64,000 nucleotides of DNA. It comes from Vicia villosa. Taxonomy: Eukaryota > Streptophyta > Magnoliopsida > Fabales > Fabaceae. Position numbers and translations under genes: made by a program. The notes below the pieces were generated by a model. That model was not told where the DNA came from. It made no database searches and worked only from the letters and a program-made list of their open reading frames with translations. Within the stretch, counting starts at the first letter, position 1. Every line of letters begins with the position of its first letter. The stretch is from positions 434,001 to 498,000 of the forward strand of contig NW_026705222.1 in NCBI RefSeq assembly GCF_029867415.1. Direction: 5' to 3'. Positions 44,543 to 56,279 of this stretch are shown here, in pieces.

Positions 44543-47500
44543 GTCTGGAGGAGAAGTCAAGTTTGGAGGAGATCAGAAGGGCAAGATAATTGGCTCTGGA
44601 ACTATAAAGTCTGGTAACTCTCCTTCCATTTCTAATGTACTTCTTGTAGAAGGATTAACTCATAACCTCTTATCTATCAGTCAATTAAGTGACAATGGTT
44701 ATGATATAATCTTCAATCAAAAGTCTTGCAAGGCTGTAAATCAGAAGGATGGCTCAATCCTATTTACAGGCAAGAGGAAGAACAACATTTATAAGACAGA
44801 TCTGCAAGATCTTATGAGTCAGAAGGTGACTTGTCTTATGTCTGTTTCTGAAGAGCAGTGGGTCTGGCACAGGAGATTAGGTCATGCTAGTTTGAGAAAG
44901 ATCTCTCAGATTAACAAACTGAATCTTGTCAGAGGACTCCCTAATCTGAAATTCAAATCAGATGCTCTTTGTGAAGCATGTCAGAAGGGCAAGTTCTCCA
45001 AACCTGCATTCAAGTCTAAGAATGTTGTTTCTACCTCAAGGCCATTAGAACTCTTGCACATTGATCTGTTTGGACCAGTCAAAACAGCATCTGTCAGAGG
45101 AAAGAAATATGGATTAGTCATCGTAGATGATTATAGTCGCTGGACGTGGGTAAAATTCTTGAAACACAAGGATGAGACTCATTCAGTGTTCTTTGATTTC
45201 TGCATTCAGATTCAATCTGAAAAAGAGTGTAAAATCATAAAGGTCAGAAGTGATCATGGTGGTGAATTTGAGAACAGATCCTTTGAAGAGTTCTTCAAAG
45301 AAAATGGTATTGCCCATGATTTCTCTTGTCCTAGAACTCCACAGCAAAATGGGGTTGTAGAACGAAAGAATAGGACTCTGCAAGAAATGGCCAGAACCAT
45401 GATCAATGAAACCAATATGGCTAAGCATTTCTGGGCAGAAGCAATAAACACTGCATGCTATATTCAGAATAGAATCTCTATCAGACCTATTCTAAATAAG
45501 ACTCCCTATGAATTGTGGAAGAATAGAAAGCCCAACATTTCATATTTCCATCCTTTTGGATGTGTATGCTTTATTCTGAACACTAAAGATCATCTTGGTA
45601 AGTTTGATTCCAAAGCTCAAAAATGTTTTCTTCTTGGATATTCTGAACGCTCAAAAGGCTACAGAGTATACAATACTGAAACATTGATTGTGGAAGAATC
45701 AATCAATATCAGGTTTGATGATAAGCTTGGTTCTGAAAAACCAAAGCAGGTTGATAATTTTGCAGGTTATGATATTGACATATCAGAAGTTGTTGAGCCA
45801 AGAAGCAATGCATCAGAAGCAGAGCTTCTCAGAAGCAAAGAATCTGAAGATCAAGTATCAGCTTCTCTGGAGGATCTAAGTATTTCTGAAGAACCATCTG
45901 TCAGAAGATCATCTAGACTCATCTCTGGTCATTCAGAAGATGTCATTCTTGGAAAGAAGGATGATCCAATCAGAACAAGAGCATTCCTTAAGAACAATGC
46001 AGACTGTCAATTAGGTCTTGTATCTTTGATCGAGCCAACTTCTGTTGATCATGCTCTAGAAGATCCAGACTGGATAATTGCTATGCAAGAAGAACTAAAT
46101 CAGTTTACAAGGAATGATGTTTGGGATCTTGTTCCTAGACCAGATGGATTCAATATAATTGGTACAAAATGGGTCTTCAGAAACAAGCTCAGTGAGAAAG
46201 GTGAAGTGGTAAGAAACAAAGCCAGACTGGTGGCTCAGGGTTATAGTCAGCAAGAAGGGATTGATTATACAGAAACCTTTGCACCAGTGGCCAGGTTAGA
46301 ATCTATTCGTCTATTAATTTCTTTTGCCACTCAACATAACATCACTCTCTATCAGATGGATGTTAAGAGTGCCTTCTTAAATGGTTATATAGATGAAGAA
46401 GTTTATGTCCATCAACCTCCTGGTTTTGAAGACTCTATGTCTCCGAATCATGTGTTTAAACTAAAGAAATCATTATATGGATTGAAGCAAGCTCCCAGAG
46501 CTTGGTATGAACGCTTAAGTTCTTTCCTTCTAGATAATGGTTTCACTAGAGGAAAAGTGGACACTACTCTCTTTTGTAAAACCTTTGAAAAGGATATTTT
46601 AATCTGTCAAATATATGTAGATGATATTATTTTTGGAACATCTAATGCTACACTTGGAAAGGAGTTTGCTAAGTCTATGCAGGCTGAGTTTGAAATGAGC
46701 ATGATGGGAGAACTCAAGTATTTCCTTGGAATACAAATAAATCAAACATCAGAAGGAACATATGTTCACCAAACCAAGTATGTGAAGGAACTTCTGAAGA
46801 AGTTTAATCTTCTGGACTGCAAAGAAGCCAAAACTCCTATGCATCCAACATGCATCCTAGGTAAGGATGAGGTAAGTAAGAAGGTAGATCAGAAGTTATA
46901 CAGAGGTATGATTGGATCTCTTCTATATTTGACTGCTTCTAGACCTGACATTCTGTTCAGTGTTTGTTTGTGTGCTAGATTCCAATCAGATCCTAGAGAA
47001 TCTCATTTAACTGCTGTTAAGAGAATTCTAAGGTATCTGAAAGGTACTACTAATGTTGGTTTAGTTTACAGAAAATCTAAAGAATACAACTTAGTAGGAT
47101 TCTGTGATGCTGATTATGCTGGAGACAGAATTGAAAGAAAAAGTACTTCAGGAAGTTGCCAATTTCTTGGAAGTCATTTGATCTCTTGGTATAGCAAGAA
47201 GCAAGCAACTATTGCTCTATCAACAACAGAAGCAGAATATGTCGCTGCTGCTGGCTGTAGTACACAGATGCTCTGGATGAAGAGTCAGTTGGAAGATTAT
47301 CAGATATTTGAGAGTAACATTCCTATATTCTGTGATAATACTTCTGCTATATGTTTATCTAAGAATCCTATTCTTCATTCAAAAGCTAAACATATTGAGA
47401 TTAAACATCATTTCATAAGGGACTATGTTCAGAAGGGTGTTATTTCTTTAAACTTTGTGGATACAGACCATCAATGGGCTGATATCTTTACAAAACCCCT

Positions 47501-47561
47501 GGCTGAAGATAGGTTTAAATTCATTCTGAAGAACATCAGTATGGATCTATGCCCAGAATGA
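44427..47561 (+). CDS. pol: Pol polyprotein of element B: protease, integrase, RT, RNase H
   Basis: About 1044 residues, uninterrupted. The frame is open from 44367 and has no ATG before 44466 (MSWYLDSGCSRHMTG, the protease active site DSG). It therefore probably depends on a +1 frameshift from gag or on internal initiation. Domains in order: protease; pre-integrase (WHRRLGHASL, CEACQKGK); integrase core (Asp in LLHIDLFGP, Asp in SDHGGEFEN, Glu in NGVVERKNR); RT (KARLVAQGYSQQEGIDY, QMDVKSAFLNG, catalytic YVDD in IYVDDIIFG); and RNase H (GFCDADYAGD, STTEAEYVA). It ends in DIFTKPLAEDRF, normal for copia. All catalytic residues I can place are present, so this copy may still be active. Confidence 0.95.
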   Translation: MQISLAARRTKHNMSWYLDSGCSRHMTGRRSMFQDLVLKSGGEVKFGGDQKGKIIGSGTIKSGNSPSISNVLLVEGLTHNLLSISQLSDNGYDIIFNQKSCKAVNQKDGSILFTGKRKNNIYKTDLQDLMSQKVTCLMSVSEEQWVWHRRLGHASLRKISQINKLNLVRGLPNLKFKSDALCEACQKGKFSKPAFKSKNVVSTSRPLELLHIDLFGPVKTASVRGKKYGLVIVDDYSRWTWVKFLKHKDETHSVFFDFCIQIQSEKECKIIKVRSDHGGEFENRSFEEFFKENGIAHDFSCPRTPQQNGVVERKNRTLQEMARTMINETNMAKHFWAEAINTACYIQNRISIRPILNKTPYELWKNRKPNISYFHPFGCVCFILNTKDHLGKFDSKAQKCFLLGYSERSKGYRVYNTETLIVEESINIRFDDKLGSEKPKQVDNFAGYDIDISEVVEPRSNASEAELLRSKESEDQVSASLEDLSISEEPSVRRSSRLISGHSEDVILGKKDDPIRTRAFLKNNADCQLGLVSLIEPTSVDHALEDPDWIIAMQEELNQFTRNDVWDLVPRPDGFNIIGTKWVFRNKLSEKGEVVRNKARLVAQGYSQQEGIDYTETFAPVARLESIRLLISFATQHNITLYQMDVKSAFLNGYIDEEVYVHQPPGFEDSMSPNHVFKLKKSLYGLKQAPRAWYERLSSFLLDNGFTRGKVDTTLFCKTFEKDILICQIYVDDIIFGTSNATLGKEFAKSMQAEFEMSMMGELKYFLGIQINQTSEGTYVHQTKYVKELLKKFNLLDCKEAKTPMHPTCILGKDEVSKKVDQKLYRGMIGSLLYLTASRPDILFSVCLCARFQSDPRESHLTAVKRILRYLKGTTNVGLVYRKSKEYNLVGFCDADYAGDRIERKSTSGSCQFLGSHLISWYSKKQATIALSTTEAEYVAAAGCSTQMLWMKSQLEDYQIFESNIPIFCDNTSAICLSKNPILHSKAKHIEIKHHFIRDYVQKGVISLNFVDTDHQWADIFTKPLAEDRFKFILKNISMDLCPE

Positions 47562-48506
47562 GAAGATGAGAAGTTCTCATGTATGAGTATCTTCGGAAAT
47601 GAATGTTTATCAGAAGTTCTGATAGAAATCTTTTAGAAATTATGATTCGGTTATTACTAACGTTTCATTGTCTAAGTTGATTCAGAACCTCTTTTAAAGC
47701 AAAACAGCTGTTACGTTTTATCTCGGGATGGTAAACCTGTCGTTACTATTCATGGATAAACGTGCGTGCAGTTGAAGGGACACCGACCATAGGTAACTGT
47801 GCTAGTCACCTCATTTGTCTTTATTATTTCTCCTCTTTTCACGCAACATTAAATGTTTTCTTTTGTCGTTTTTTTTTTTTTTTTTTTTTTTGCATCTGAA
47901 TCTTTTTTAAATATTCTTTTTGATGTTATGACAAAAAGGGGGAGAAGATAAATGATAAATGATTTGATTAAATCTATCAATTGCTGGGTAAAGAGGCTCC
48001 CACACATTCACTAACAAGAACTGCAAGTTCTATATGGTTTAAGTGTTTTGCAGGTACAGAGAAGTGAAGTGAATCTTCAGAAGCAAACACTAGAAGCAAA
48101 ACCATAAGAAGCGTTATTCTGTAAAAGGAATAAGCTCTTGGAAACTGAAGCAAGCTGAGTGCTGTCAAGCTTCAGGAATCAGAAGAATGAATCAGAAGCA
48201 CTGATAATAGAATTTGAATATCATTGTCTATCCTGTTCTGACAAAATTCTATTTGCTCTGATACATATAATGTTATGGCTCTGATACATTATTTGCTCTG
48301 ATACATTATTTCAGCCTATATGGCTCTGATACATATAATGTGTTCAAACATACATTTTATGTTCTAACTCGTTCATGCTGACTTTTGTCGTTTAGTTTTT
48401 GTTCTGTAACATTTCAGGATGTAGAGATGCTCTGATGATGCTCTGGTACATTCAACAATGTTCTGATACAAATCTAGCATGAAGTGATGATTGGTAGACA
48501 TTCAAA

Positions 48507-48840
48507 GTTCTGAAGCTATCCGAGGGAAGCAGAAATCAGAAGATGTGAATGTTCTAAAAGATCCAGAAAACTCAAGTTCTGAAGCTGTCCTGAATGGAAG
48601 CAGAAATCAGAAGCTGTGAATGTTCTGAAGATCAAAGAAATTCAAGTTCTGAAGCTGTCCTGAATGGAAGCAGAAGTCAGAAGCTGTGAATGTTCTGAAG
48701 ATCAAAGAAATTCAAGTTCTGAAGCTGTCCACGATGGAAGCAGGAATCAGAAGCTGTGAGTGTTCTAAGGATCTAAAGAAATTCAAGTTCTGAAGCTGTC
48801 CAATGGAAGCAGAAGTCAGAAGCTATGAATTCTCTGAAGG
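48507..48840 (+). repeat. 70-bp tandem repeats in element B
   Basis: Units beginning GTTCTGAAGCTGTCC start at 48507, 48576, 48646, 48716 and 48787 (spacing 69, 70, 70 and 71 bp); the last is partial. Confidence 0.92.
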
Positions 48841-48910
48841 CAGAAGCTTATATGATCGTCTCTACCGAAATAATCAGGGAAGTCTTTTATCAAAGTTCTT
48901 CGAGTATTTA

Positions 48911-48963
48911 TTTCAGGGGGAGATTATTTATCTCAGGGGGAGATTGTTAATCTCAGGGGGAGA
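48911..48963 (+). repeat. triplicated polypurine-like tract
   Basis: TCAGGGGGAGA repeats at a 20-bp period (purine tracts starting 48915, 48935 and 48955). A further AAAAAGGGGGAGAAG lies at 47934-47948. Confidence 0.88.
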
Positions 48964-49063
48964 CATATTCATATGCTTATGCTATAGCTGTGTAATTTGT
49001 CTTTTGCCGTCTACTCTTTCTGATCGCAAATTCATATCATTTATATATGTTTTTGTCATCATC

Positions 49064-49077
49064 AAAAAGGGGGAGAT
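49064..49077 (+). other. polypurine tract of element B
   Basis: AAAAAGGGGGAGAT lies directly before the 3' LTR. Confidence 0.88.
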
Positions 49078-50281
49078 TGTTAGAACAAGATTTGTTCTTA
49101 TCAATTATCTTAGTTTTGATGATAACAATAATATGAATTTTGCTTAAGATAATATGGTACTCTAATCCAATGCAATTTCCCTTTCAGGAAATATATAAAG
49201 AGTACGCATAATTCAGCGCTCAGAAGATGTGTCTCAAATGGTTCAGCATGCAACATCAGAACATGGTCTGGCAAGACATCAGAAGATGGTCGAAGCAGAA
49301 TCAGAACATGGGTCTATGGAAGCATCAGAAGAACATGAGATCAGAAGCACTGAAGATCAGAAGATGGTATCACGCAACAGAAGCACTTCAAGGTCAGAAG
49401 ATCAGAAGATGCTATGCACCAAGCTGTTTGACTCTGATGATATTCAAACGTCGTATTCACAAACATCAGATCAGAAGGAAGTACAGGTGGCAGACTACGC
49501 TGACTGACAAAAGGAACGTTAAAGCTACTAAAGGCAACGTCAGTAGACACAGCGTGAACAAGGCTCGAGGTAGTTGACAAAAGCGTATAACATTAAATGC
49601 AATGCTGTACGGAACACGCAAAGCATTAAATGAACTCAACGGTCATCTTCTCAACGCCTATAAATATGAAGTTCTGATGAGAAGCAAGGTTACCAATTTC
49701 TACATCTATTCTGTGAATATCAAACTTGCTGAAACGCTATTCAATCAAAGCTCAGAATCTTCATCAACTCACTACATTGCTGTTGTAATATCTTAGTGAG
49801 ATTAAGCTTAAACGATAAGAGAAATATCACAGTTTGTGATTATAGCTTTTAAGAAGCATTTGTAAACTCTTAGAATTGATTACATTAAGTTGTAAGGAAC
49901 TAGAGTGATCGTGTTGATCAGAATACTCTAGGAAAGTCTTAGGAGTGAACTAAGCAGATTGTAACTAGAGTGATCGTGTTGATCAGTAGACTCTAGAAAA
50001 AGTCTTAGAGGGTATCTAAGCAGTTGTTCCTGGAGTGATCAGTGTGTGATCAGAAGACTCTGGAAGACTTAGTTGCGGACTAAGTGGAAAACCATTGTAA
50101 TCCGTGCGATTAGTGGATTAAATCCTCAGGTTGAGGTAAATCATCTCTGCGGGGGTGGACTGGAGTAGCTTCGTTAACAGCGAACCAGGATAAAAATAAT
50201 TGTGCAATTTATTTTTATCGTCCAAGATTTAAAGTCACACTTATTCAATCCCCCCCTTTCTAAGTGTTTTTCTATCCTTCA
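49078..50281 (+). repeat. 3' LTR of element B
   Basis: Matches 41333-42536 at an offset of 7745 with a single difference found by eye (A at 49633). Confidence 0.97.
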
Positions 50282-50286
50282 ACCTC

Positions 50287-51003
50287 GTAGTTCTGATGAA
50301 CTTGCATCGTAGAAGTCTTTCGACCTCTGCTTTGATCTTCGAATGAATTTCTGGTGCGAACCTTCTAGGAGTTTGCTTGATGGGCTTTTTCCCTTCCTTT
50401 ATGGGCAACTTTAATTCGACCAAATCTTGCCCTAAACCAGGCATCTCGTCGTAATCCCATGCGAAGCAATCTTTGTTCTCCTTCAACAACGCGATGACTT
50501 TTGCCTTCAAGGTTGGCTCTAGTTTTGCACTGATGTATGTTACCCTCCTCTGATCTCCATCTCCGAGATTTACTTCTTCGAGTGGGTCTTGGGCTAACAT
50601 TTTGATATTTGCCCCCATTAGGTCTTTCTCGAATCCCAAAGGTTCTTCGTCGTAGATTGCATCCAGCCTTTGACTCATCTCCTCTCCTGAGATTTCTTTG
50701 GCTTGAACTGGATCTTCGAGGAATTGGGAGTTAGGATGTATTCCAGAATCCCTCGTTTCTGCTTCTCTTTGAACCGTACTGACTGCCATGTGTGATAACT
50801 CGGCTTCGAGAGCCGTGTTTCTTTTGTTCTCGGCTACATAAGCCGAAATCTTTTCGAAAAAATATGCTTCAGACATGACCAACGTCGTCATCCCAGCCTG
50901 TTAGCCGTATTGTTGGTAAATGCTCCTCTGGTGGGGTATCTTCTGGACCGTCCATTATCTCTCTATTCCATTGGAATCCATTAGGATGTAAAGACAAATA
51001 GTA
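50287..51003 (-). pseudogene. pol: Tat protease-RT linker and N-terminal RT
   Basis: From about 50885 the minus frame reads SEAYFFEKISAYVAENK and a linker rich in Glu, then KENKDCFAWDYDEMPGLG (the typical gypsy RT lead-in) and KQTPRRFAPEIHSKIKAEVERLL up to the copia insertion. The frame then continues at 41332. Between 50886 and 51003 the coding sequence continues in another frame (FQWNREIMDGPEDTPPEEH), so a one-base shift lies near 50880. The other side of that segment joins the protease at 59511 across the LARD-like insertion. Confidence 0.87.
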
Positions 51004-51008
51004 TAAAG

Positions 51009-54000
51009 TGTAACACCCCGAATTTAATTAAATTGGTTAATTAAATTATTGAAGGATTTAAATATGGATTTAGTGGAATTTGGATGGCCGATATTATTTT
51101 AAAGGCATATTTGGAATTATTAAATTAAAGTCGGATAGTCGGAAAATAATATTAAGAATAATATTATTTATAAGTCGGAATTATTATATTGAAGGAATTA
51201 TTATTATAAGTGATATAATTGATTATTTGAGTTATATCTCTTATTGGGCCTAAATTGATTTTGGAGAATATTAAATAAAGAGAGGATTTAAACACTAAGC
51301 CCAATTGGTTTTATATTAGGGTTTTAGAGATTTTGGAAAGAGGGAGTTGTCATAATGAAGAGACAAGAATAGAGGAGAAAGAGGCAAGACTATGGAGAAG
51401 AAGAAGAAGAAGCTTGAAGATTTTTATCCATGGTCTCAAGTAAAGATGCAATTAGAGACCCATTGAGTTGCTTCCATTGATAAGGTAAGGGTGGGGTTCT
51501 CTTCCTATAATGGGGCTTATGAGAAATTGTATGTTAGGGATTGGGGATTATGTTTTTACTTGCTGTATTGAAATTGTGCTATATTGTTTATTTTTTTAAG
51601 CTACTGTCTGTACCTAAATTAAACCCAATTAATAAATGGAAGAAGTGGCATTTCGGTGGGCCAATCGAGAATTTCAATAGGCATGTGCATATATATGTTT
51701 GAAGAATGATGTGATGATTGGTAGAAAATAACTAAGGGAATTACTAAGAGTAATATAAATTAGGAGGAGTATAAAATTGATAATTATTAACTTGGTAGAA
51801 ATGTTGAAATGCAAAGCTATTAATTGGAAGAGGACTATAATGAAATATGCACACTTAGTAAAAGTATAGATAGTAGTAAGTAGTAGAAAAATGACATGGA
51901 CATTAGTAAGGAGGAATATATGTTTATGACAGAAAATATTAGTAGGATTCTTCGGTAGCAGTAACTGAGTAATTTCACCGAACCAATAAAATTGACTAGT
52001 ATGTAAAATAGTGTCGATTTAGCCGATTTAGCCGAATTAAGCGGTATAATTAGTTGTCCGGAATTTGATAAAAATTTACGTGGTAGTTAAGTTTAATTAG
52101 TAGATTAACATGGTGGTGTTATTTTGTTGAAATTGTGATATTTTACTAATCGACTGAAATTGTGTTTAATTTAAATATTCTTTATAAATAAATTATAATA
52201 ATTTAATAGAATTATCAATAGAGTTGTTAGAGTTGTCAATAGAGTTGTTAGAGTCGACAATAAGTTGTCAGAGTTGTTTTGATTTATTAAGAGTCATATT
52301 TTTAATTGTTTTGAGTAATTCTGACATGTTTAGAGTTGTTATTGTATAATGTCGGTGTTTGTTTTTTTAATTGGAACCTTAACAATTCATATCTTCTGAA
52401 CCGTAACTCCGTTTGAGTCTCCGTTCGAGGCGTTAGAAAGCTAGCGTGATATTCTTTTCCATAAAAATGGTTTTGAGCAATAGAATGCTAGAAATTGGAA
52501 ATGGAGTAGAAATTGAAGTGAATTAAATTAATATAGTTTGATATTAATTGGTTAAATTAATAGTTAAATTAATTGCTGAGTTTAATTGATTGGAATATAC
52601 TTGAAGTTGGATCAATTATTCGGTTTGTCGGTAAATTACGGTATTTTGAGGATTCGTCCGTAATTGTGTTTTGGCTTGAATATGTATGTTGAGAATAATA
52701 TATGTATATGCCATGATGTTGTGCTAATATTGATTCTCTGTGGTTAGTTGGTTAGCATTAAATTAATAATTAATTGCTTGATGTTGAAAGTGTGTGTTTA
52801 TGTATAATTGGCAAAAATGAGAATTAACATGAGATAGTATGGTTACTAGTGTTAATTGGATTGTGTGAATCGTAATTGATTAATTGGCCTCTTATATGTT
52901 AATGATGTGTGTGTTGCGAATGTTGTGTACAATTGGTGGATAACTCATAGAGTTGAATTATTGAGATATGCGGAAAGTTAAGATGATAGAGATGATCTTA
53001 ATTGCATATATTTGTGATATTGTACATACATTCATATCATAGTGTGCCTTGAAACACAGGTGGATTTGCTTTGAAACACAAGCGGGCTTGGATTCTAGAG
53101 TGAATCGGAAGCCGTAAACTATATGTTTACAATTGGTGGACTTTGGTCTTGTCCGGATCGGAAGTGTGGCTTAGATTCTAGAGTTATGAATCGGAGGCCG
53201 GTGAAACTTAGAATTTCACATTGGTACCACATGCATAGTGTCACATGTTTCATTGAGTCACATTAGAGTTATGTGATAGTTGATTATGTGCATTATGTTG
53301 TGATGATGTGTGTATGAATGTGATAAATGATTATGTGCATTATGTTGTGATGATGTGTGTATGAATGTGATAAATGATTATGTGCATTATGTTGTTGTGA
53401 TAAGTGTACGAGTGAACAATTGATTATGTGCATTGATGTTGTGATGCTATGTGCATGAGTTTGGTAATTGATTATGTACACTTGGTGTTGTAGTGATAAT
53501 TGTATTAGTTGATAATTGAGAAGGGGTGATGTTTGAATACGTAATTGGTTAAATGCGAGAATATGTGATAATGATGGATTGTGTATATATTTGGAATAAT
53601 TGTATTGAATCCTGTGATTATTATACGATTGAACTTCGTGCATACTTGAATATGTGGAATTTATTGGATGATACTATTTACATGATTATGACTGGTTGTG
53701 CGATGAAAAGCATGAGAGATTAATGAACTGTGGAAGTATAATGTGTATGGTAACTGTTGATACTTACGATGTAATGATTTTATATGCCTGAATCCTAATA
53801 CACAATTTATCATGCGCCCACTTATACGATTTGATATCTCACCCTTTTCTCTTGTTTCGTCGTTGCCTTTATATTGGTAACGTGCAGGTATTCAAGTATG
53901 AAGATTTAGTTGCCGTTACTCGAGTCGGTTGTCGCTCTGATACGTAGCACTCTGGGGGGAACGATTTATGTCATTCATGATGTTGTTGTTTAATTGTGTT

Positions 54001-54231
54001 ATCTTGGTTGAACAAAATGATAAGTTAACTGAAGATATTTTATTGAATACTTGTTTAAGTGATTCTGCTGTGTTTTAATAAAATAAGTTATTTTGTTTCA
54101 AAGGTGCTATGTATCCGCCGTATGTGACGAGTTGATTTGTTTTGTTTTGATTATGTGATGCCTCATTTGTTTATTGAGAAATTTTGAAAACTCTGATTTA
54201 TATATTTGCCGGGTAGAAATGGGGTGTTACA
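51009..54231 (+). repeat. 5' LTR of the LARD-like element
   Basis: 3223 bp, TGTAACACCCCG...GGGGTGTTACA; the ends form a 10-bp inverted repeat. It carries a 47-bp minisatellite (53281-53520) and no palindrome array. Confidence 0.95.
53281..53520 (+). repeat. 47-bp minisatellite in the LARD-like LTR
   Basis: About five units beginning TGATTATGTGCATTATG, the first two nearly identical and later ones diverged. The matching block in the other LTR is at 58555-58793. Confidence 0.85.
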
Positions 54232-54235
54232 TTAG

Positions 54236-54247
54236 TGGTATCAGAGC
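54236..54247 (+). other. primer-binding site of the LARD-like element
   Basis: TGGTATCAGAGC, an exact initiator-Met tRNA type match, four bases after the LTR. Confidence 0.9.
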
Positions 54248-56265
54248 AGGTCGGTCCGTCCGGCCAAGTTGTCGAGTTTGTTGAGTTGTGCGATAGTTGA
54301 ATGTTGTCAGTGTTTTAGTCTTTAGTACACGACACGTGTGTGAAACACTGTCCGTACTTGTTTGTTTTGTTGCAGGAATTGGTTTGATTCCAAGTGGGGG
54401 AGAAGTTTTGCTTCTCGAAGATGTTTCTGTTGTAAGGGATGGTCAGGTATGTTATTGACAAGCGACGATGCAAGTGTTGTTGAGAGTTTTGGATGTTAAC
54501 CAAAGTCGAAGACAATGTGAAGTTAAGGATAATTTTGGGAGACAGAAGTTAGAGAGTGACGATGTTCAGCACGGTTGAGGACTGAGAGCTTGTCAGTGTG
54601 TTTAGCCTTTGCGTCTGATGCCGGTGTTTGACAAGTGTTAAGGTGATAAAGTTGCGGTAGACTTTATGTTGGACTCGCATAAGTGATTAACGGATGTAGT
54701 CGATGTGTGAAGTGTTGTGAATCGCAAACCCGAGTTGGAACTCGAGAATGCGCGTAGCTTGAGTTTTGGATATCTAATTTGAACTCCGTTTGAAGCGTCA
54801 GAAAGATAAAGAGATGAAGTATACTATAAGAATGATTGCCGCAGCCGTAATAGATTTGATTTTGACGTGATGATGTTGGGATGGGGTGCAGTTTGTCGTC
54901 GAAGTTATTTGAGGAGTTTGGGAGATAACATAAAAATTGTCGATGCTTGACGTCGATGTTTACAATTCGAATAACATCAGAGATTTGTATCTTGGGTTTC
55001 GAGTATCAGTTGGACGTACCGTTTGAGCCTACTAAGAGGTGAAGTTGTATTATACATTATGGAAATGTGTAAGCGTGTTGAACAAGAATGGTTATTACTG
55101 CAAATGTCTGAAGCGAAGTTAAGCAAAACTTGTTGTTGATGATTAAGATGAGATAAAAAGATGTTCGGTATTAAAGATGATTTTTAAGGAAGAGTGAAGC
55201 AGTAGCAAAGAAAAAGTCAGACTTAGGGATGATAGAAGTCGTATTTGGGATGCCAAAAGTGGTGGTGTGTATAAAAGAAGGACTGTATGGAATGTCTATC
55301 GCCAGTTTATCGTGAGGATGACTTCGGTTCATAAAAAAAAATTGTGTGATGCTAAGTGATTATGAATTAGACTTTTGTATTATGTTTGGACGTCGGTGTC
55401 TCATCGACAAGATCGATTGATAAGGTAAGATGTTGTAGGAATTGTAAAAACCTAAAGTGAATCATTGGATTACGTCGTGTTATTGGATTTAAGTGGAAAT
55501 TCAGAAAGGACGTTATTTTGATGTAACAACGATTCATACTCCACTAAGGTTGTCGGATACTAATTGGCAAATTGGGGAACTGATCACCCTCAATCTATTG
55601 TTAATGGTAGACGAAACTCGTGTTGGACGTTATAGATTTGTCTTGTTGTCTTAATAGTGTAGAAAGAGTACCTATATTTTATCGTGAAGATAGTCGCCCA
55701 TCAGTTTGTGTAGCTTGGTAAGAGGGATGGTTGAGTTAGAATTAGATGAGATTAACAATCGGTGTGGTACGTTTTATGCAAGCGAGTGTCACAAAGTGAA
55801 AGATTTGGGGGTAACAAGTGAAACAACAATGTGAAAATGAGTATTAAGGAAAGTTTGCGTTGGATTGAAAATTTGTGAACCATATAAGTGGACGGAATTT
55901 TAATCAAGAATGGTGACTTAAAAGATAATTATCAGAGTTGATCAGCGGAAGCTTTAGGTGACACTATTGTTGTATGACTTGAGGGAGTAAGAAACTATAT
56001 GCTAGAAGTCGGTAAAGATGAGTTAAATTGATGTTTGGATTGATTGACTGTTGGAATGAGTGTGATGCGCCATGAATAGTGCATTGAGTCGTCGATTATT
56101 GAAAAACTGGTAATAACTGTATTGTGTTTATGTTCATGGGAATCGTTGTTGTGACGAAGAGGTAGTGATCGGAGTGTTACCAAGCACGATTTGGTGATTC
56201 GAGAATTTGATACGGGGTTGTGTTTGGGATGGTGTTGAGCGAATTTTCGAGGACGAAAATATTAT

Positions 56266-56279
56266 AAGTGGGGGAGAGT
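56266..56279 (+). other. polypurine tract of the LARD-like element
   Basis: AAGTGGGGGAGAGT lies directly before the 3' LTR. Confidence 0.85.

Larger units (their letters stand above)
47562..49077 (+). other. 3' non-coding region of element B with repeats
   Basis: No reading frame of note. It holds a T run of about 23 bases (near 47869-47891), GCTCTGATACAT repeats (48235-48345), five 70-bp repeats and several purine tracts. Sireviruses typically have such a region, sometimes with an envelope-like frame; here there is none. Confidence 0.85.
41328..50286 (+). mobile_element. intact young Sirevirus-type Ty1/copia element B, ACCTC target duplication
   Basis: Complete: LTRs of 1204 bp (41333-42536 and 49078-50281), primer site, gag (42623-44542), pol (to 47561), a 1.5-kb 3' non-coding region and a polypurine tract. 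ACCTC flanks both ends (41328-41332 and 50282-50286). By eye the LTRs differ at one base only (C at 41888, A at 49633), about 0.08%. At 1.3e-8 substitutions per site per year this is roughly 30,000 years. Both reading frames are uninterrupted. It splits the RT of the Tat element and is the youngest datable insertion here. Long Gag, repeated purine tracts and lineage-typical termini support a Sirevirus, though no envelope-like frame follows pol. Confidence 0.95.
54232..56279 (+). other. non-coding interior of the LARD-like element
   Basis: No significant frame on either strand. A few short phrases look like worn-down gypsy pol, but none is convincing. It contains one early purine tract (AAGTGGGGGAGAAG, 54391-54404). 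Confidence 0.75.

Noticed and set aside
47562..49077. Envelope-like frame after Sirevirus pol
   Set aside because: No frame of useful length is present in this copy.
53293..53643. 116-residue minus-strand frames in both LARD-like LTRs (also 58567-58917)
   Set aside because: They are His/Ile/Asn-rich readings of the 47-bp minisatellite, with no domain.
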